Shown in pieces: positions 44,001-52,441 of a stretch of 64,000 bases of DNA. A model generated the notes under the pieces. It did not search any database and had not been told where the DNA came from. It saw only the letters and a program-made list of their open reading frames with translations. The translations under genes and the position numbers were made by a program. How positions within the stretch are numbered: the first letter of the stretch is position 1; each line of letters starts with the position of its first letter. The DNA comes from Cysteiniphilum litorale (GTDB lineage: Bacteria > Pseudomonadota > Gammaproteobacteria > Francisellales > Francisellaceae), in contig NZ_QLIQ01000005.1 in the NCBI RefSeq assembly GCF_003428165.1, positions 1 through 64,000 on the forward strand, in the 5' to 3' direction.

Positions 44001-46318
44001 ATGAAAATATATCACAGAGTTTCTATTTTTCTTCTCATCAAGTGGACGAAGCCTGTGCCTTTGAACGTATTTTCGGTCATATTTATAGAAAAATTTCAAA
44101 GCAACATACGTTTATTTCAATAACTTATGATAACTATGATGTTGTGGATAAGGAAAACTTGGTGGGTTCCCCATCAGTTGTGGCTAGCTTTAATATGGCG
44201 ATGCCTATTGAAAATTCTAATATATCAGCTTGTCATCTTGATTTGGCTTTGAATGATCCCAACGATTTATCTCAGTATATTGACATTATTGATGTGCTTC
44301 AAAAGCAGGGAGATATTTATGCACTGCGCTATGGCAAAGTTTGGCGGCTAAGCTATGAGAAATCGCAGACAAAACCTCAGGATTTAAATAATTTCTCATT
44401 GTTTTGTAGGAGTAATGCAAATTACTTAATTACCGGTGGGTTAGGAGGTGTAGGCTATAGTATTGCAAAAACAATTTGCCACCAAGCATCAGATGCCAAA
44501 ATTGTACTTATTGGTAGAAAAAAGGAAGAGCAGCTTAAAGGCAATGCATTATCAAGACTGAATGACCTACAACACAACGCCAATAATAATCAGATTTATT
44601 ATGTTAATTTTAATATTGGTTGGGATCCAATAGCTGAATTGGTATATCAGTTGAAAGACAGAGAAGTTGATCGCTTGTTTTTGCTCTTGCATGCTGCGGG
44701 AGTGGCTGCTCAGAGTGCCGTCAAAGATGTAGATTTAGAGCGTGTTCGAGAGATCACTATGCCAAAGACTTCTGGTACAATTAGCTTGCTGTCATTAGTT
44801 GATTTTATTCCAAGTGATTATTTTATTGCCTGTTCTTCGTTAGCGAGTGTTGTGCCAAGTTACGGCAATTGGCGATATGCTGCGGCAAATTCATATTTGG
44901 ATGAAATTTCATATAGGCATCATGAGGGTGTTGGGCGATTTTTGACGATTAATTTCAATCAAATATCAGATATTGGTATGGCGTATGATTTCATCAATAA
45001 GGAACAAAAGCCTCAGTTGTTTAGTCTCAATAGCATTAAGTCATCTGAAATCAGCACTGCAATTGACAATGCAGTTTGTTTAGATGTTAACCAAGTTGTT
45101 TTCTCGAAATATGACGTTAAACAATTAGGAAATCAGGCTTACTGTGTAGAGACATTGAATATGTTAGAGTCAGGCAGTGTGGCGGTATATGAGTCATGTA
45201 CTGATATACAGCGACAAATCGCGGAGATTTTTTGTCAGGTATTGGCTATTTCAGCGATTAGTGTAGAAGATAATTTTTTTGATCTTGGTGGAAATTCTTT
45301 ATTGGCTATTCAGTTAATCTCGATATTGCGGCAGCGATTAAATATCAATATCTCTCTTGCAGATATCGTACAACACAATACGGTGGCAAAAATTGCTACG
45401 TATAGCGGAGTAATTAGCGATCAAACTAAAACAGCGGCTAAATTAACTCTAAACCAGAGTAGTATAATGTTAACGTTAATGGATAATCAGGCTGATCAGA
45501 ATGTTTTTTTTATTCACCCAGTGGGTGGGACTGTGATGTGTTATATGCCACTTATTAGGGAGTTACCAATAACTTATAATTATTATGGATTGCAAAATAT
45601 CAATATTTATAAGTCAGATCAGCTAAGGGTTGACTCATTGGAAGAGTTGGCAGAAGTTTATCTTAAGGAAATATTGAAAATACAGCCAACAGGTAAATAT
45701 ATTTTAATCGGTGCTTCTATGGGCGGTACGATAGCTTATGAAATAGCACTTCAGTTACAGAGAATGGGGAAAACGATTAAGCGGGTTCTTATGTTTGATA
45801 CGTGGATCGTATTTGCTCCATGTTTTTATAACAAAGACAATTTGAGTAAGATGTTATCTAATTGTAGTGCCGCATTCTATCAGATATCATCGTTACAAAT
45901 TAAAAATGTGATGTCAGCGAGTTGTCATATGATGCAGTTAAACCTTGATTATCAGCCAAAAGATCACTCTAGAATTCCGGTTACTTTGTACAAAGCAGCT
46001 ACGTTAGATGAGAATCATGCTCAGAACGGTAATCATAAGGATAATGGCTGGTTGACTTATACTTCAGGGTTACGGATTAGAAAAGCCCTTGGTGATCATT
46101 TGAGTATTATCAATGAACAAAATTCGCAGAAGTTAGCACTGCAAGTTGTTAGGGAATTAAAAGACAACTTAATGCTTAAGTTATTCATCTGGTTTAGCGA
46201 TTGGATTAAAAATAACCCGTTAGCAGCAATGACAGGTATAATTGGTGTTGTTATTTTAGCCCTTGATGTTTTTTTATTACCACTATTATTATCAGAATGG
46301 CTTGCAGAAATAGAATAA
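41003..46318 (+). CDS. Type I polyketide synthase (KS-AT-KR-ACP-TE) with C-terminal hydrophobic anchor
   Basis: About 1771 residues from ATG 41003. KS: Cys175 in NTACSTGL, His311 in VECHGTAT, His353 in NIGHADSAAG. AT: FPGQGTQY, Ser629 in GHSVGEY, and HAYHS (726-730), closer to the malonyl (HAFHS) than the methylmalonyl (YASHS) signature. KR: TGGLGGVG (about 1144), SSLAS and Tyr1292 in RYAAAN; no DH or ER. Carrier: GGNS with Ser1432, more PCP-like than ACP-like. TE: Ser1572 in GASMGG, His in GDHLSI. The last 30 residues hold a long hydrophobic helix (AMTGIIGVVILALDVFLLPL), unusual after a TE. Expected chemistry: extend the NRPS-bound Phe intermediate by one malonyl unit, reduce the beta-keto group and release. 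Confidence 0.93.
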   Translation: MSNNNIAVIAVAGCFSGCTNVEDYWQMIANAKSGLRRFTKEECRELGVPEHILQDERHIPVSGHVENMDQFDELFWGLSAHEAQILDPQIRKLLEQTWYVLDEAGYARDRNQHAIAVVVGSSNSIYLHDNLSNFIKDDHVDFWEANIANNKDSVATKLSYLLGLKGEGVSINTACSTGLTTIIEACYKLSSRQCDLVVAGSTSLLLPHQVGHLYQQGMIMSMDGHCRTFDRGASGTINGSGVGAVLLKRLTDAEKHKDNIIAVIKGYALNNDGDRKISYTAPSVEGQAECIAKAITMAAVDSSDIGYVECHGTATKLGDPIEVEALNVAFTDTSLKKRAHRCQLGAVKANIGHADSAAGLAGFIKVCLMLKHGVIPKQIDYNVANPDLHLNDTVFEVSDTTKEWVKDNGKSRIAGVSSFGIGGTNAHVVLEEYAKGDHIMGLSQQKSQEENGSYILPITAKTKKSLECYVSIFTEYLISSKSSLHDIIYTLQKRRCAFAYRIAIDCRDKEEAIDKLKSQPVVKSNLIAADAMTVFVFPGQGTQYADMGLSLYQHDRDYQQVVDRCIDYINRHIKEDFKGILFPSLNMQGNCELIHQTKWAQPALFVTSFALATLLEKMGVKADCFIGHSVGEYVAAVLSGVIRLEDAIEIVLLRGMLMQQMPIGAMLSINLTEDKVKAIVEQYECEIAVVNAPNYCVVSGVKDKIIALKEHFDGLEISSSVLKTSHAYHSSLMEKAAQKYKEAIDKITFSLPKREFISNISGLKAGVEVTSAEYWAEHIRRPVQFSNSIATIISNTTEVVFVEVGVGNALTTFIQAHKDDFGRQLISIDLLPSAKDVAKASVEHSKRLGLKNKNELMARLWSYGYPVDFVLPKIGDVVNLPYYQFERNVHWIALSEERAKCKLSTNDDMFYLRSWQTVAVQPQGSMRSKCRTLVIVNGKRYLQQAREFLTKLDRGNFDVVFLILRKGNKFKRKRNVCHMDIDNHSHIRWLTSFLNTIKLYENISQSFYFSSHQVDEACAFERIFGHIYRKISKQHTFISITYDNYDVVDKENLVGSPSVVASFNMAMPIENSNISACHLDLALNDPNDLSQYIDIIDVLQKQGDIYALRYGKVWRLSYEKSQTKPQDLNNFSLFCRSNANYLITGGLGGVGYSIAKTICHQASDAKIVLIGRKKEEQLKGNALSRLNDLQHNANNNQIYYVNFNIGWDPIAELVYQLKDREVDRLFLLLHAAGVAAQSAVKDVDLERVREITMPKTSGTISLLSLVDFIPSDYFIACSSLASVVPSYGNWRYAAANSYLDEISYRHHEGVGRFLTINFNQISDIGMAYDFINKEQKPQLFSLNSIKSSEISTAIDNAVCLDVNQVVFSKYDVKQLGNQAYCVETLNMLESGSVAVYESCTDIQRQIAEIFCQVLAISAISVEDNFFDLGGNSLLAIQLISILRQRLNINISLADIVQHNTVAKIATYSGVISDQTKTAAKLTLNQSSIMLTLMDNQADQNVFFIHPVGGTVMCYMPLIRELPITYNYYGLQNINIYKSDQLRVDSLEELAEVYLKEILKIQPTGKYILIGASMGGTIAYEIALQLQRMGKTIKRVLMFDTWIVFAPCFYNKDNLSKMLSNCSAAFYQISSLQIKNVMSASCHMMQLNLDYQPKDHSRIPVTLYKAATLDENHAQNGNHKDNGWLTYTSGLRIRKALGDHLSIINEQNSQKLALQVVRELKDNLMLKLFIWFSDWIKNNPLAAMTGIIGVVILALDVFLLPLLLSEWLAEIE

Positions 46319-46334
46319 TACTTGGAAAGTGATG

Positions 46335-47981
46335 ATGGATGATTTAGTAAAAAATGATGGCTTGTTTGGTGTCGATTTTGAGGCAATAAGTCTGGAAGAG
46401 GAAAATAAAATTTTAAAGGAGAGATTGCGGTTTCTTGCGGAATCAGTTGATTCTATGACTGGCGTATACATTCGGTGGAAAGATAAAGATGGACGATGCC
46501 TTGGCTGTAATAGAGAATTTTCCATTCTTTTAGGCAAGCAAAAGAGAGATATTATAGGAAAAACTGATGCTGAATTATACCCTGAAAGTATGATTGAGCT
46601 AGTTGAAACTATTAAGAGGCATGACTTTATTGTAATAAGAAGTCGATCAGGTCGTGTATTCACAGAGTATTATAATTTTGGAGGATTATTCAGCATTTGT
46701 ATTAAGTCTATAAGAAATCCATTAGTTGATGATAATGGAGAGGTTATTGGCGTTGTTGAGATTTTGGTCGATACATCAGAGGAGGAGGATAGTTTATTGC
46801 ACCATCAGTTTAGTAGTGATTCAAATAAGATTGATTTCCAGCAGGTTCTTGACGCTATTGACGCTCATGTATATTGGAAAGACGTAACAGGAAGATATCT
46901 TGGCTGTAATAGCTCAGTATTATCATTTAATAAATTTAAAAAGATCAAAAATATAGTTGGAAAAACAGATTATGATATTTTACCTGAGAAAATGGCTGAT
47001 CAGGCAATTGCTAATGATGCTGAAGTGATGAGGGATGATAAAACTGTGATAGTAGAAGAGTTTTGTACGGATAATAGTGGTCGTGTTTTTATGTCATCAA
47101 AATCACCCCTTCTCGATCGATTTGGACAGGTCAAAGGTATAGTAGGAGTCTCAATCGATATTACTGAGCGTAAAAAGTTGGAGAGGGAGGCAGAAAGACA
47201 AAATATATTAATGAAAAAGCAAGATCAACTAAAAACACAGTTTATTAGAAATTTCTCTCATGATTTGAGTGCGCCAATTAGCAGTTTAAAGAGTGATTTT
47301 ATTTTACTGCGATCCTTACTAAAGGAAGATGTTAAAGTACAAAAACTGGTTCCACGATTTAGCCGAAATGTGGACAGAATTGAGACTATGTTTCTGGATA
47401 TGCGGCGGGAATTTTTGTCAGGTGTGTGGGATGTTAATATCCGTGAACAGAATTTTTGTTTGAGCAATATGTTGAATCGTGAATTTGATTTATTACAGAG
47501 CTGTCTTACGATTGAGAAATCGGAAAAATTAGTATTAAAGCTTGCAATAGATCAGGCGATACCAGCGCAAATTACCGGTGACTCAGTCAAGCTGGGCATG
47601 ATTTTACGTAACTTGTTAGCAAATGCAGTTAAGTATACTAATGAGGGATATGTTGAGTTAGCCGTTGAACTAATCGAAAAGATAGAACATGATGAAGACC
47701 GAACTGCTACTCTATGGTTGAGTTTTGCTATTGTAGATACTGGAATAGGGATTCCAGAAGAGCATTTATCTGATATATTCTGTCTGGGGTTTAGAGTAAA
47801 TTCAAGCTATGATTCTAATAATGCCCCAGGTAGTGGATTAGGTTTAAGTATTGTGAAAGATTATGTAGACCTATTAAAAGGTGAGATTATTGTTGAAAGC
47901 ACTCTCGGAAAAGGGAGTAAATTTCTTGTTAAGTTATCATTTTCGAGTGTTGACGACAAAGAAAATCATGAAAATACATAA
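46335..47981 (+). CDS. Cytosolic PAS-PAS histidine kinase of the biosynthetic operon
   Basis: About 549 residues, no membrane helix. Two PAS domains (about 30-150 and 165-285) share the motif WKDxxGRxLGCN. HisKA with His309 in FSHDLSAPIS. HATPase with LRNLLANAVKYTNEG (N box), DTGIGIPEEH (G1) and GSGLGLSIVKDYV (G2). No receiver domain, although close relatives are hybrids; a PAS/receiver protein starts the same operon. Begins 16 nt after the PKS stop, with GGAAAG 5 nt before ATG 46335. Probably a sensor controlling production or responding to the product or a cellular redox/metabolic cue (inference). Confidence 0.85.
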   Translation: MDDLVKNDGLFGVDFEAISLEEENKILKERLRFLAESVDSMTGVYIRWKDKDGRCLGCNREFSILLGKQKRDIIGKTDAELYPESMIELVETIKRHDFIVIRSRSGRVFTEYYNFGGLFSICIKSIRNPLVDDNGEVIGVVEILVDTSEEEDSLLHHQFSSDSNKIDFQQVLDAIDAHVYWKDVTGRYLGCNSSVLSFNKFKKIKNIVGKTDYDILPEKMADQAIANDAEVMRDDKTVIVEEFCTDNSGRVFMSSKSPLLDRFGQVKGIVGVSIDITERKKLEREAERQNILMKKQDQLKTQFIRNFSHDLSAPISSLKSDFILLRSLLKEDVKVQKLVPRFSRNVDRIETMFLDMRREFLSGVWDVNIREQNFCLSNMLNREFDLLQSCLTIEKSEKLVLKLAIDQAIPAQITGDSVKLGMILRNLLANAVKYTNEGYVELAVELIEKIEHDEDRTATLWLSFAIVDTGIGIPEEHLSDIFCLGFRVNSSYDSNNAPGSGLGLSIVKDYVDLLKGEIIVESTLGKGSKFLVKLSFSSVDDKENHENT

Positions 47982-48162
47982 CAATACATTATGTCCATTG
48001 ATGTTGCTAATTCGTGAATGTACCATGGCTGCAGTCGCTTAGGTAGTTACTTTGTTTGCGTGTGGGTTTACTCCTTATCCCTCCTATCCCCGGATCCCAC
48101 CGAGCTTGAAATGCGCTTGAGCGACTTTATTTATTCAGCTAAGGGAAGACTAAAGACAAAAC

Positions 48163-48972
48163 TCACGTAATGATACGTTTATACAGTAAGTAGCGCATTA
48201 AGGATTGTTGACCAGATATGTACATGAGAAATTCGTACTTAGTAGGAAAACCTAGTTTTTTCATCAAGGCATTGAGTTTATCCTCAACTGTGCGATGCGA
48301 TAGTGCGATCATTGGAGCAATTTCTTTTGCGCTGTGAATACCTTGATATAAAAACCAGATAATCTGCAGCTCTTTGATTGACAGCTGTTGAATAAGGGGA
48401 TGGGTAAGCTCGATGCCTGTTGGTTTTTGAAAGTCATGACCAGAGAACTCTTCTGAGATTAGAAACTCAGATAAATCGTAAAAATGAGTTGTAAGCTTTT
48501 GATAGAAACATTGTATACGATGTTTAAGCTCGATATATTTATCCATGTAGGTAACTTGTTTCTTTTTATCATTGAAGCAAAGCGTGAGTTTTGAGATATT
48601 ACCATCCAAGTGATAACAAAAAATCATTAAAGCATCGTCACCTGTATCAAGAATTGAGGCTATAAAGCGTTGTTCTTCTTGATCATCTTTACACACAAAA
48701 TGACAAATATCTGTATATTTTGTCAAAGCTGGCAGCAGGAGCACATTATCATAAGAATGCACTGGGTTTGAGTGAGTAGGTCGGTGCTCAAGATATCGAT
48801 ATGATGAATCTATAAGCCGAATTGGAACCTCATAAACTAAACCACTTCTGAGCACGATAGTGTAGACGATTTCATCTGCATCTATACCATGCAATTCTTC
48901 TTGCAGGATGGCGGTAAGTAGTTTGTTATGTTTTTCATATAGCGTTGTGTAAATGGATAGAATGGATGACAT
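48163..48972 (-). CDS. LuxR-type (GerE) transcriptional regulator
   Basis: About 269 residues from ATG 48972; a longer TTG start at 49044 adds 24 AT-rich residues. The C-terminal HTH (about 200-260: LSIKELQIIWFLYQG, SAKEIAPMIALSHRTVEDKL, NALMKKLG) is a clear LuxR/GerE DNA-binding domain. The N-terminal 190 residues are not a recognisable autoinducer or receiver domain. It diverges from the OmpR-like gene, converges on the end of the kinase operon and may regulate either neighbour. Confidence 0.75.
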   Translation of the reverse strand: MSSILSIYTTLYEKHNKLLTAILQEELHGIDADEIVYTIVLRSGLVYEVPIRLIDSSYRYLEHRPTHSNPVHSYDNVLLLPALTKYTDICHFVCKDDQEEQRFIASILDTGDDALMIFCYHLDGNISKLTLCFNDKKKQVTYMDKYIELKHRIQCFYQKLTTHFYDLSEFLISEEFSGHDFQKPTGIELTHPLIQQLSIKELQIIWFLYQGIHSAKEIAPMIALSHRTVEDKLNALMKKLGFPTKYEFLMYISGQQSLMRYLLYKRIIT

Positions 48973-49319
48973 TTTTATTTGTATAAATGATGATCTAAAA
49001 TAATTAAGCTGTGTGCATTTTATGGAGTTTGAATGAAATATCAACTTTTTTGGGGTGATATTTTTAATATTTTACGAAACTTTTATAAAATACCGTAGCT
49101 GTACGGAGTGTAAGGTTAGCTATCAGCAGACTTCCTATTTTTGAACCTCAACAGACTAAAAATTTAAATGAATGTATTACGATACTTGTATTTAGATGTA
49201 TTGCTTTGAATTGAATGTTGGTGGGTAGTTGAATATCGATGTTATGTTTCATTACAATTTGACGACTAAGACTACCTATTGCGACAAATTACAGCTTTTA
49301 CTAACAGTAGGATATAAAA
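48973..49319. promoter_or_regulatory. Divergent regulatory gap of about 350 bp
   Basis: No gene supported. It separates the divergent LuxR-type and OmpR-type regulators and must hold both promoters. TTGACG at 49259-49264 is a possible -35 for the OmpR-like gene but no well-spaced -10 follows. No strong inverted repeat seen. Confidence 0.4.
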
Positions 49320-50090
49320 ATGATGTTAAGTTCTGATAGTACGATACGCCTGTACGAAAATAAAGTATTAATTGTTGATGATGACCACGAAATGGTTGAG
49401 TTGCTTCAAAAACTACTCAAAAATCATGGCTTTTCAGTGAGCTTTGCGCATAGTTTATCAGGCGCATTGACTATTTTGAATAAAAAAGTGCCCGATATCA
49501 TCCTCCTAGATGTTATGTTGCCAGATGGCAACGGTATTGATGCATGCCAGCAGATACAAAGAAATTATAATATCCCAATCATTATGTTAACGGCGCTTGA
49601 TAGTGATGTAAAAAAAATACTTTCTTATGAGCTTGGCGCATGTCAATACATCACAAAACCTTTTAATAGTGACGTTTTAGTAGCACAAATCAAGAGTGCT
49701 TTGCGACAGTTTTCATTTGTAACAGAGGAAAATAGAAACAAACGTTATGTTCATTTTGGTCACTTGGTTTTAGACTTGTATGATCGTTATTTGATTAACG
49801 CGCAAGGTGTTAGCATTGAGCTTTCAAATACAGAATATGATTTATTAAGATTATTGATTGATTCTAATCGAAAAATATTATCGCGTAATGATGTGACAAA
49901 GGCACTTTTTCGTCGTGAATATGACGGTAGTGATCGTGCAGTGGACATTATTGTTGGGAGATTACGTAAAAAGGTAGAAGAGGATACTGCTAACCCTAAA
50001 ATCATCAAAACCGTACATGGCTACGGTTATATTATGCTTGCAGATATTTATTATTCGGATCAAAAAATGCTTTTTGAGCACCATAAATGA
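49320..50090 (+). CDS. OmpR/PhoB-family response regulator
   Basis: 256 residues. Receiver (about 14-130): acidic pair in VLIVDDDHEM, phospho-acceptor Asp64 in IILLDVMLPDGNG, Thr in MLTALDS and Lys in YITKPF. C-terminal winged helix (about 145-240) with LSNTEYDLLRLLIDSNRKIL, then DRAVDIIVGRLRKKVEED and TVHGYGYIM. Overlaps the kinase gene by 4 nt (ATGA). The targets are unknown; the adjacent pilus operon is a candidate. Confidence 0.92.
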   Translation: MMLSSDSTIRLYENKVLIVDDDHEMVELLQKLLKNHGFSVSFAHSLSGALTILNKKVPDIILLDVMLPDGNGIDACQQIQRNYNIPIIMLTALDSDVKKILSYELGACQYITKPFNSDVLVAQIKSALRQFSFVTEENRNKRYVHFGHLVLDLYDRYLINAQGVSIELSNTEYDLLRLLIDSNRKILSRNDVTKALFRREYDGSDRAVDIIVGRLRKKVEEDTANPKIIKTVHGYGYIMLADIYYSDQKMLFEHHK

Positions 50091-51394
50091 AAGTCAAGAT
50101 GAAAACAAGAATATATTTTTGGCTGGTACCAAAACTATTTATGGGTTTTCTGCTGCTCAATGCTGCATTTATAATTTTTTCATATAGAAATTATGAAAAC
50201 AACCGTTATTATCAGACGATTTACTCACTAACTAATGCTGTATTGAATTTACATTATAAATTTCTGCCACAAGCATCCTATAAGCAGAATTTATCATTAT
50301 ATGTTAGTACTTGGCCTAATTATATTGGCTATGCTTTTTCAAATAATGGGATATTCTCCAAGAAGTTAGTACTAGATATCACTGCCTTGCAGGGCACCTA
50401 TTTTTCACAGACTTATAGGGAAGTACGTAAGCGGATACAAGAAATATTGCCGGATATTGGCTACGGGAAAAAAGATATTTCAATTTGCTATAAAGACCTT
50501 GGTTTTTGCATAGATTTTTCAATTGATAATACCAACCGGATATACTTGTATTTGCTATTTGCAGTTGCTTCTTTATTTATTGCCTTTATTATTCCAGTGT
50601 ATTTTGCATATACTGAGAAATTACTAAAACCCTATTTAAAAATGAAGATGCTTGCCGACAACTTGGGGATAGAAGTAGAAAAACATTCTTTATTCACGCC
50701 ATTTTTTATGCAAAATGCCGCTGATTTGATGGTTAAAGTCAGTGATAAAGTACAAAAAATGCTAGACGATAAATTACAGCTGATATCAGCGTTGTCCCAT
50801 GATTTGAAAACACCTTTGGCAAAAGCAAAGCTATATATGCAAAATATGATTCCAGAGGCATATCATCATCAATTATTGAAGTATTATGCTGATATGGAGT
50901 ATTTGATTAATCAAATGAATGCCTACAGTGAAAAATCACATAAAATTGAAGCAATGCAACCAGTTAATTTGGTTGATTTTATCGATGCTGTTTGTCATGA
51001 GTATGAGATCAATGGTTTTGCAGTTAAATTCGAAAGCACGCTGGATTCAGCGGTATTGCCTTTGCAGAGAAAAGCGTTTAAACGAGCAGTGCAGAATATC
51101 ATTGATAACGCCATCAAATATGCCCAAAGTGTTAATGTTACAATCATTAAAACAGTAAATGAAAATGCGATTTGTTTGCGATTTATTGACGAAGGTCCAG
51201 GTGTGGACCCAGCGATTATCGATCAACTATGCGAGCCGTTCTTTCGTGTTGATAACTCAAGAAGCCACAATCTCCCAGGATCAGGCTTGGGGCTATCAAT
51301 AGTTAAAGAAATCGTTGAGCACAATGCCGCTACTTTGACTATATATAATAACCCCAACAAACGTGGATTGACAATTGAGATCAAGTGGAACTAA
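50087..51394 (+). CDS. Membrane sensor histidine kinase (EnvZ/RstB-like)
   Basis: 435 residues. Two membrane helices (LFMGFLLLNAAFIIFSYR, about 17-34; LYLLFAVASLFIAFIIPVYF, about 155-175) enclose a periplasmic sensor domain of about 120 residues. A HAMP-like linker, HisKA with His238 in LSHDLKTPL, and HATPase with NIIDNAIKYAQ, DEGPGVDP and GSGLGLSIVKEIV follow. Partner of the OmpR-like regulator by 4-nt overlap. Its 3' end is duplicated about 430 bp downstream. Confidence 0.92.
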   Translation: MKVKMKTRIYFWLVPKLFMGFLLLNAAFIIFSYRNYENNRYYQTIYSLTNAVLNLHYKFLPQASYKQNLSLYVSTWPNYIGYAFSNNGIFSKKLVLDITALQGTYFSQTYREVRKRIQEILPDIGYGKKDISICYKDLGFCIDFSIDNTNRIYLYLLFAVASLFIAFIIPVYFAYTEKLLKPYLKMKMLADNLGIEVEKHSLFTPFFMQNAADLMVKVSDKVQKMLDDKLQLISALSHDLKTPLAKAKLYMQNMIPEAYHHQLLKYYADMEYLINQMNAYSEKSHKIEAMQPVNLVDFIDAVCHEYEINGFAVKFESTLDSAVLPLQRKAFKRAVQNIIDNAIKYAQSVNVTIIKTVNENAICLRFIDEGPGVDPAIIDQLCEPFFRVDNSRSHNLPGSGLGLSIVKEIVEHNAATLTIYNNPNKRGLTIEIKWN

Positions 51395-51420
51395 CTCCAA
51401 GTCGTGACCTGTTTTTTAGA

Positions 51421-51516
51421 ATGCGACAGACACTCGCGTTAATCAAAGAAAGTAAACCCTTAAAACATCGACGACCACCTTCATTATCCGATGAGCAAAA
51501 AAACAAAGGTGCATAA
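51421..51516 (+). CDS. Short possible gene remnant
   Basis: A 31-codon frame (MRQTLALIKESKPLKHRRPP and on to TAA) that can be extended upstream in frame to GTG 51385. It lies between the kinase gene and the duplicated kinase fragment, so it may be the tail of a gene captured during the duplication. Function unknown; may not be expressed. Confidence 0.25.
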   Translation: MRQTLALIKESKPLKHRRPPSLSDEQKNKGA

Positions 51517-51560
51517 TATAATCCCATGACAGCTCTCCTATATAATTAGTTAATAGTTAC

Positions 51561-51579
51561 GGGTGCTTGCACTGCACCC
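51561..51579 (+). terminator. Stem-loop GGGTGC/GCACCC, weak terminator candidate
   Basis: A 6-bp GC-rich stem with a 7-nt loop downstream of the two-component genes. No T-tract follows directly, so rho-independent termination is doubtful. Confidence 0.3.
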
Positions 51580-51679
51580 ATTGCCAGTGTCACTTATTAT
51601 TTTAATGTAAGCTATAAACATTTTGTAACTTATCTTGCATTCATGTATTTAGTTGTGGTGGTTGTTTTTTTGGATTGGC

Positions 51680-51830
51680 AGCCCAAAAGAGTCACAATCT
51701 TCCAGGATTAGGCTCAGGGCTATCAATAGTTAAAGAAATCGTTGAGCACAATGCCGCTACTTTGACTATATATAACCATCCGAGCAAGAGTGGATTGGTG
51801 GCTGATGTTAAGTGGTGGTTGAAGTCATAG
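51680..51830 (+). pseudogene. Duplicated 3' fragment of a sensor kinase
   Basis: About 50 codons read SHNLPGLGSGLSIVKEIVEH and on through the end of a HATPase domain to TAG at 51828. A 59-bp core (51717-51775) is identical to 51290-51348 of the intact kinase gene; flanks then diverge, including the C-terminus (VADVKWWLKS). The G2 box is altered from GSGLGLS to GLGSGLS. Remnant of a paralogous kinase or of a local duplication-deletion. Confidence 0.85.
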
Positions 51831-51886
51831 GGGGCATGATTGACATTGTTGGCTGAGCGCCAGTCGAAGCCATAGGCAAAAAGTGA

Positions 51887-52417
51887 TTAAGCTGAAATGG
51901 TACAGGTAGTAGTGCTTGAGTGCGTTCCCGTTTTATAGTTAACGCCATTAGGTAATACAAAAAGCAACTGGAATGTTGTGGTATTAGAGTCATCACTCCT
52001 ATCCCTATTAATTTCGACTTCTTCAGACATAATATCCTTGTACCCATTTACCGAATTATTTTGATAGACGTAGCCAATATATTTTTGACTACCCCCACCG
52101 TTTAAAGGTATACTTACACTATTGTCTCTGCATGAAATCTTATATTTTTCTAAATTAGCAATATTCGAAGTTATCTGCAGTTCATTCGATTTTCCGCTGT
52201 AAGCTGGGGCGGTTGATAATCCGTAAAGATTAGATTGATCACGAGAGAGTGCCGCACTCACCGTAACATTATTATCCTGATTATTTAATCTAATTCGTTG
52301 ATCAACAGTAAGATATGCATTAATTTCCACATCTGCAGTTGAAGAGCCCAAACAGCAGTTACCTGCAAACAATAAAACAGGGAGCCCCAAAAGCATTTTT
52401 AAATAATTTCTAATCAT
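51887..52417 (-). CDS. Putative fimbrial subunit (minor)
   Basis: 176 residues with a signal peptide (LLGLPVLLFAGNCCLGS) and a beta-rich mature part (ADVEINAYLTVDQRIRL; ELQITSNIANLEKYKISC; FQLLFVLPNG). Last gene of the chaperone-usher operon, 24 nt after the preceding gene. Fimbrial role inferred from position and fold pattern; it could be a second pilin or an initiator subunit. One Cys pair in the mature chain could form a disulfide. Confidence 0.6.
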   Translation of the reverse strand: MIRNYLKMLLGLPVLLFAGNCCLGSSTADVEINAYLTVDQRIRLNNQDNNVTVSAALSRDQSNLYGLSTAPAYSGKSNELQITSNIANLEKYKISCRDNSVSIPLNGGGSQKYIGYVYQNNSVNGYKDIMSEEVEINRDRSDDSNTTTFQLLFVLPNGVNYKTGTHSSTTTCTISA

Positions 52418-52441
52418 TTTGTTGTTACCTTCATCATTTTT

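Noticed and set aside
46096-46663. Overlapping minus-strand frames across the PKS/kinase junction
   Set aside because: They are shadows of the two well-supported plus-strand genes.
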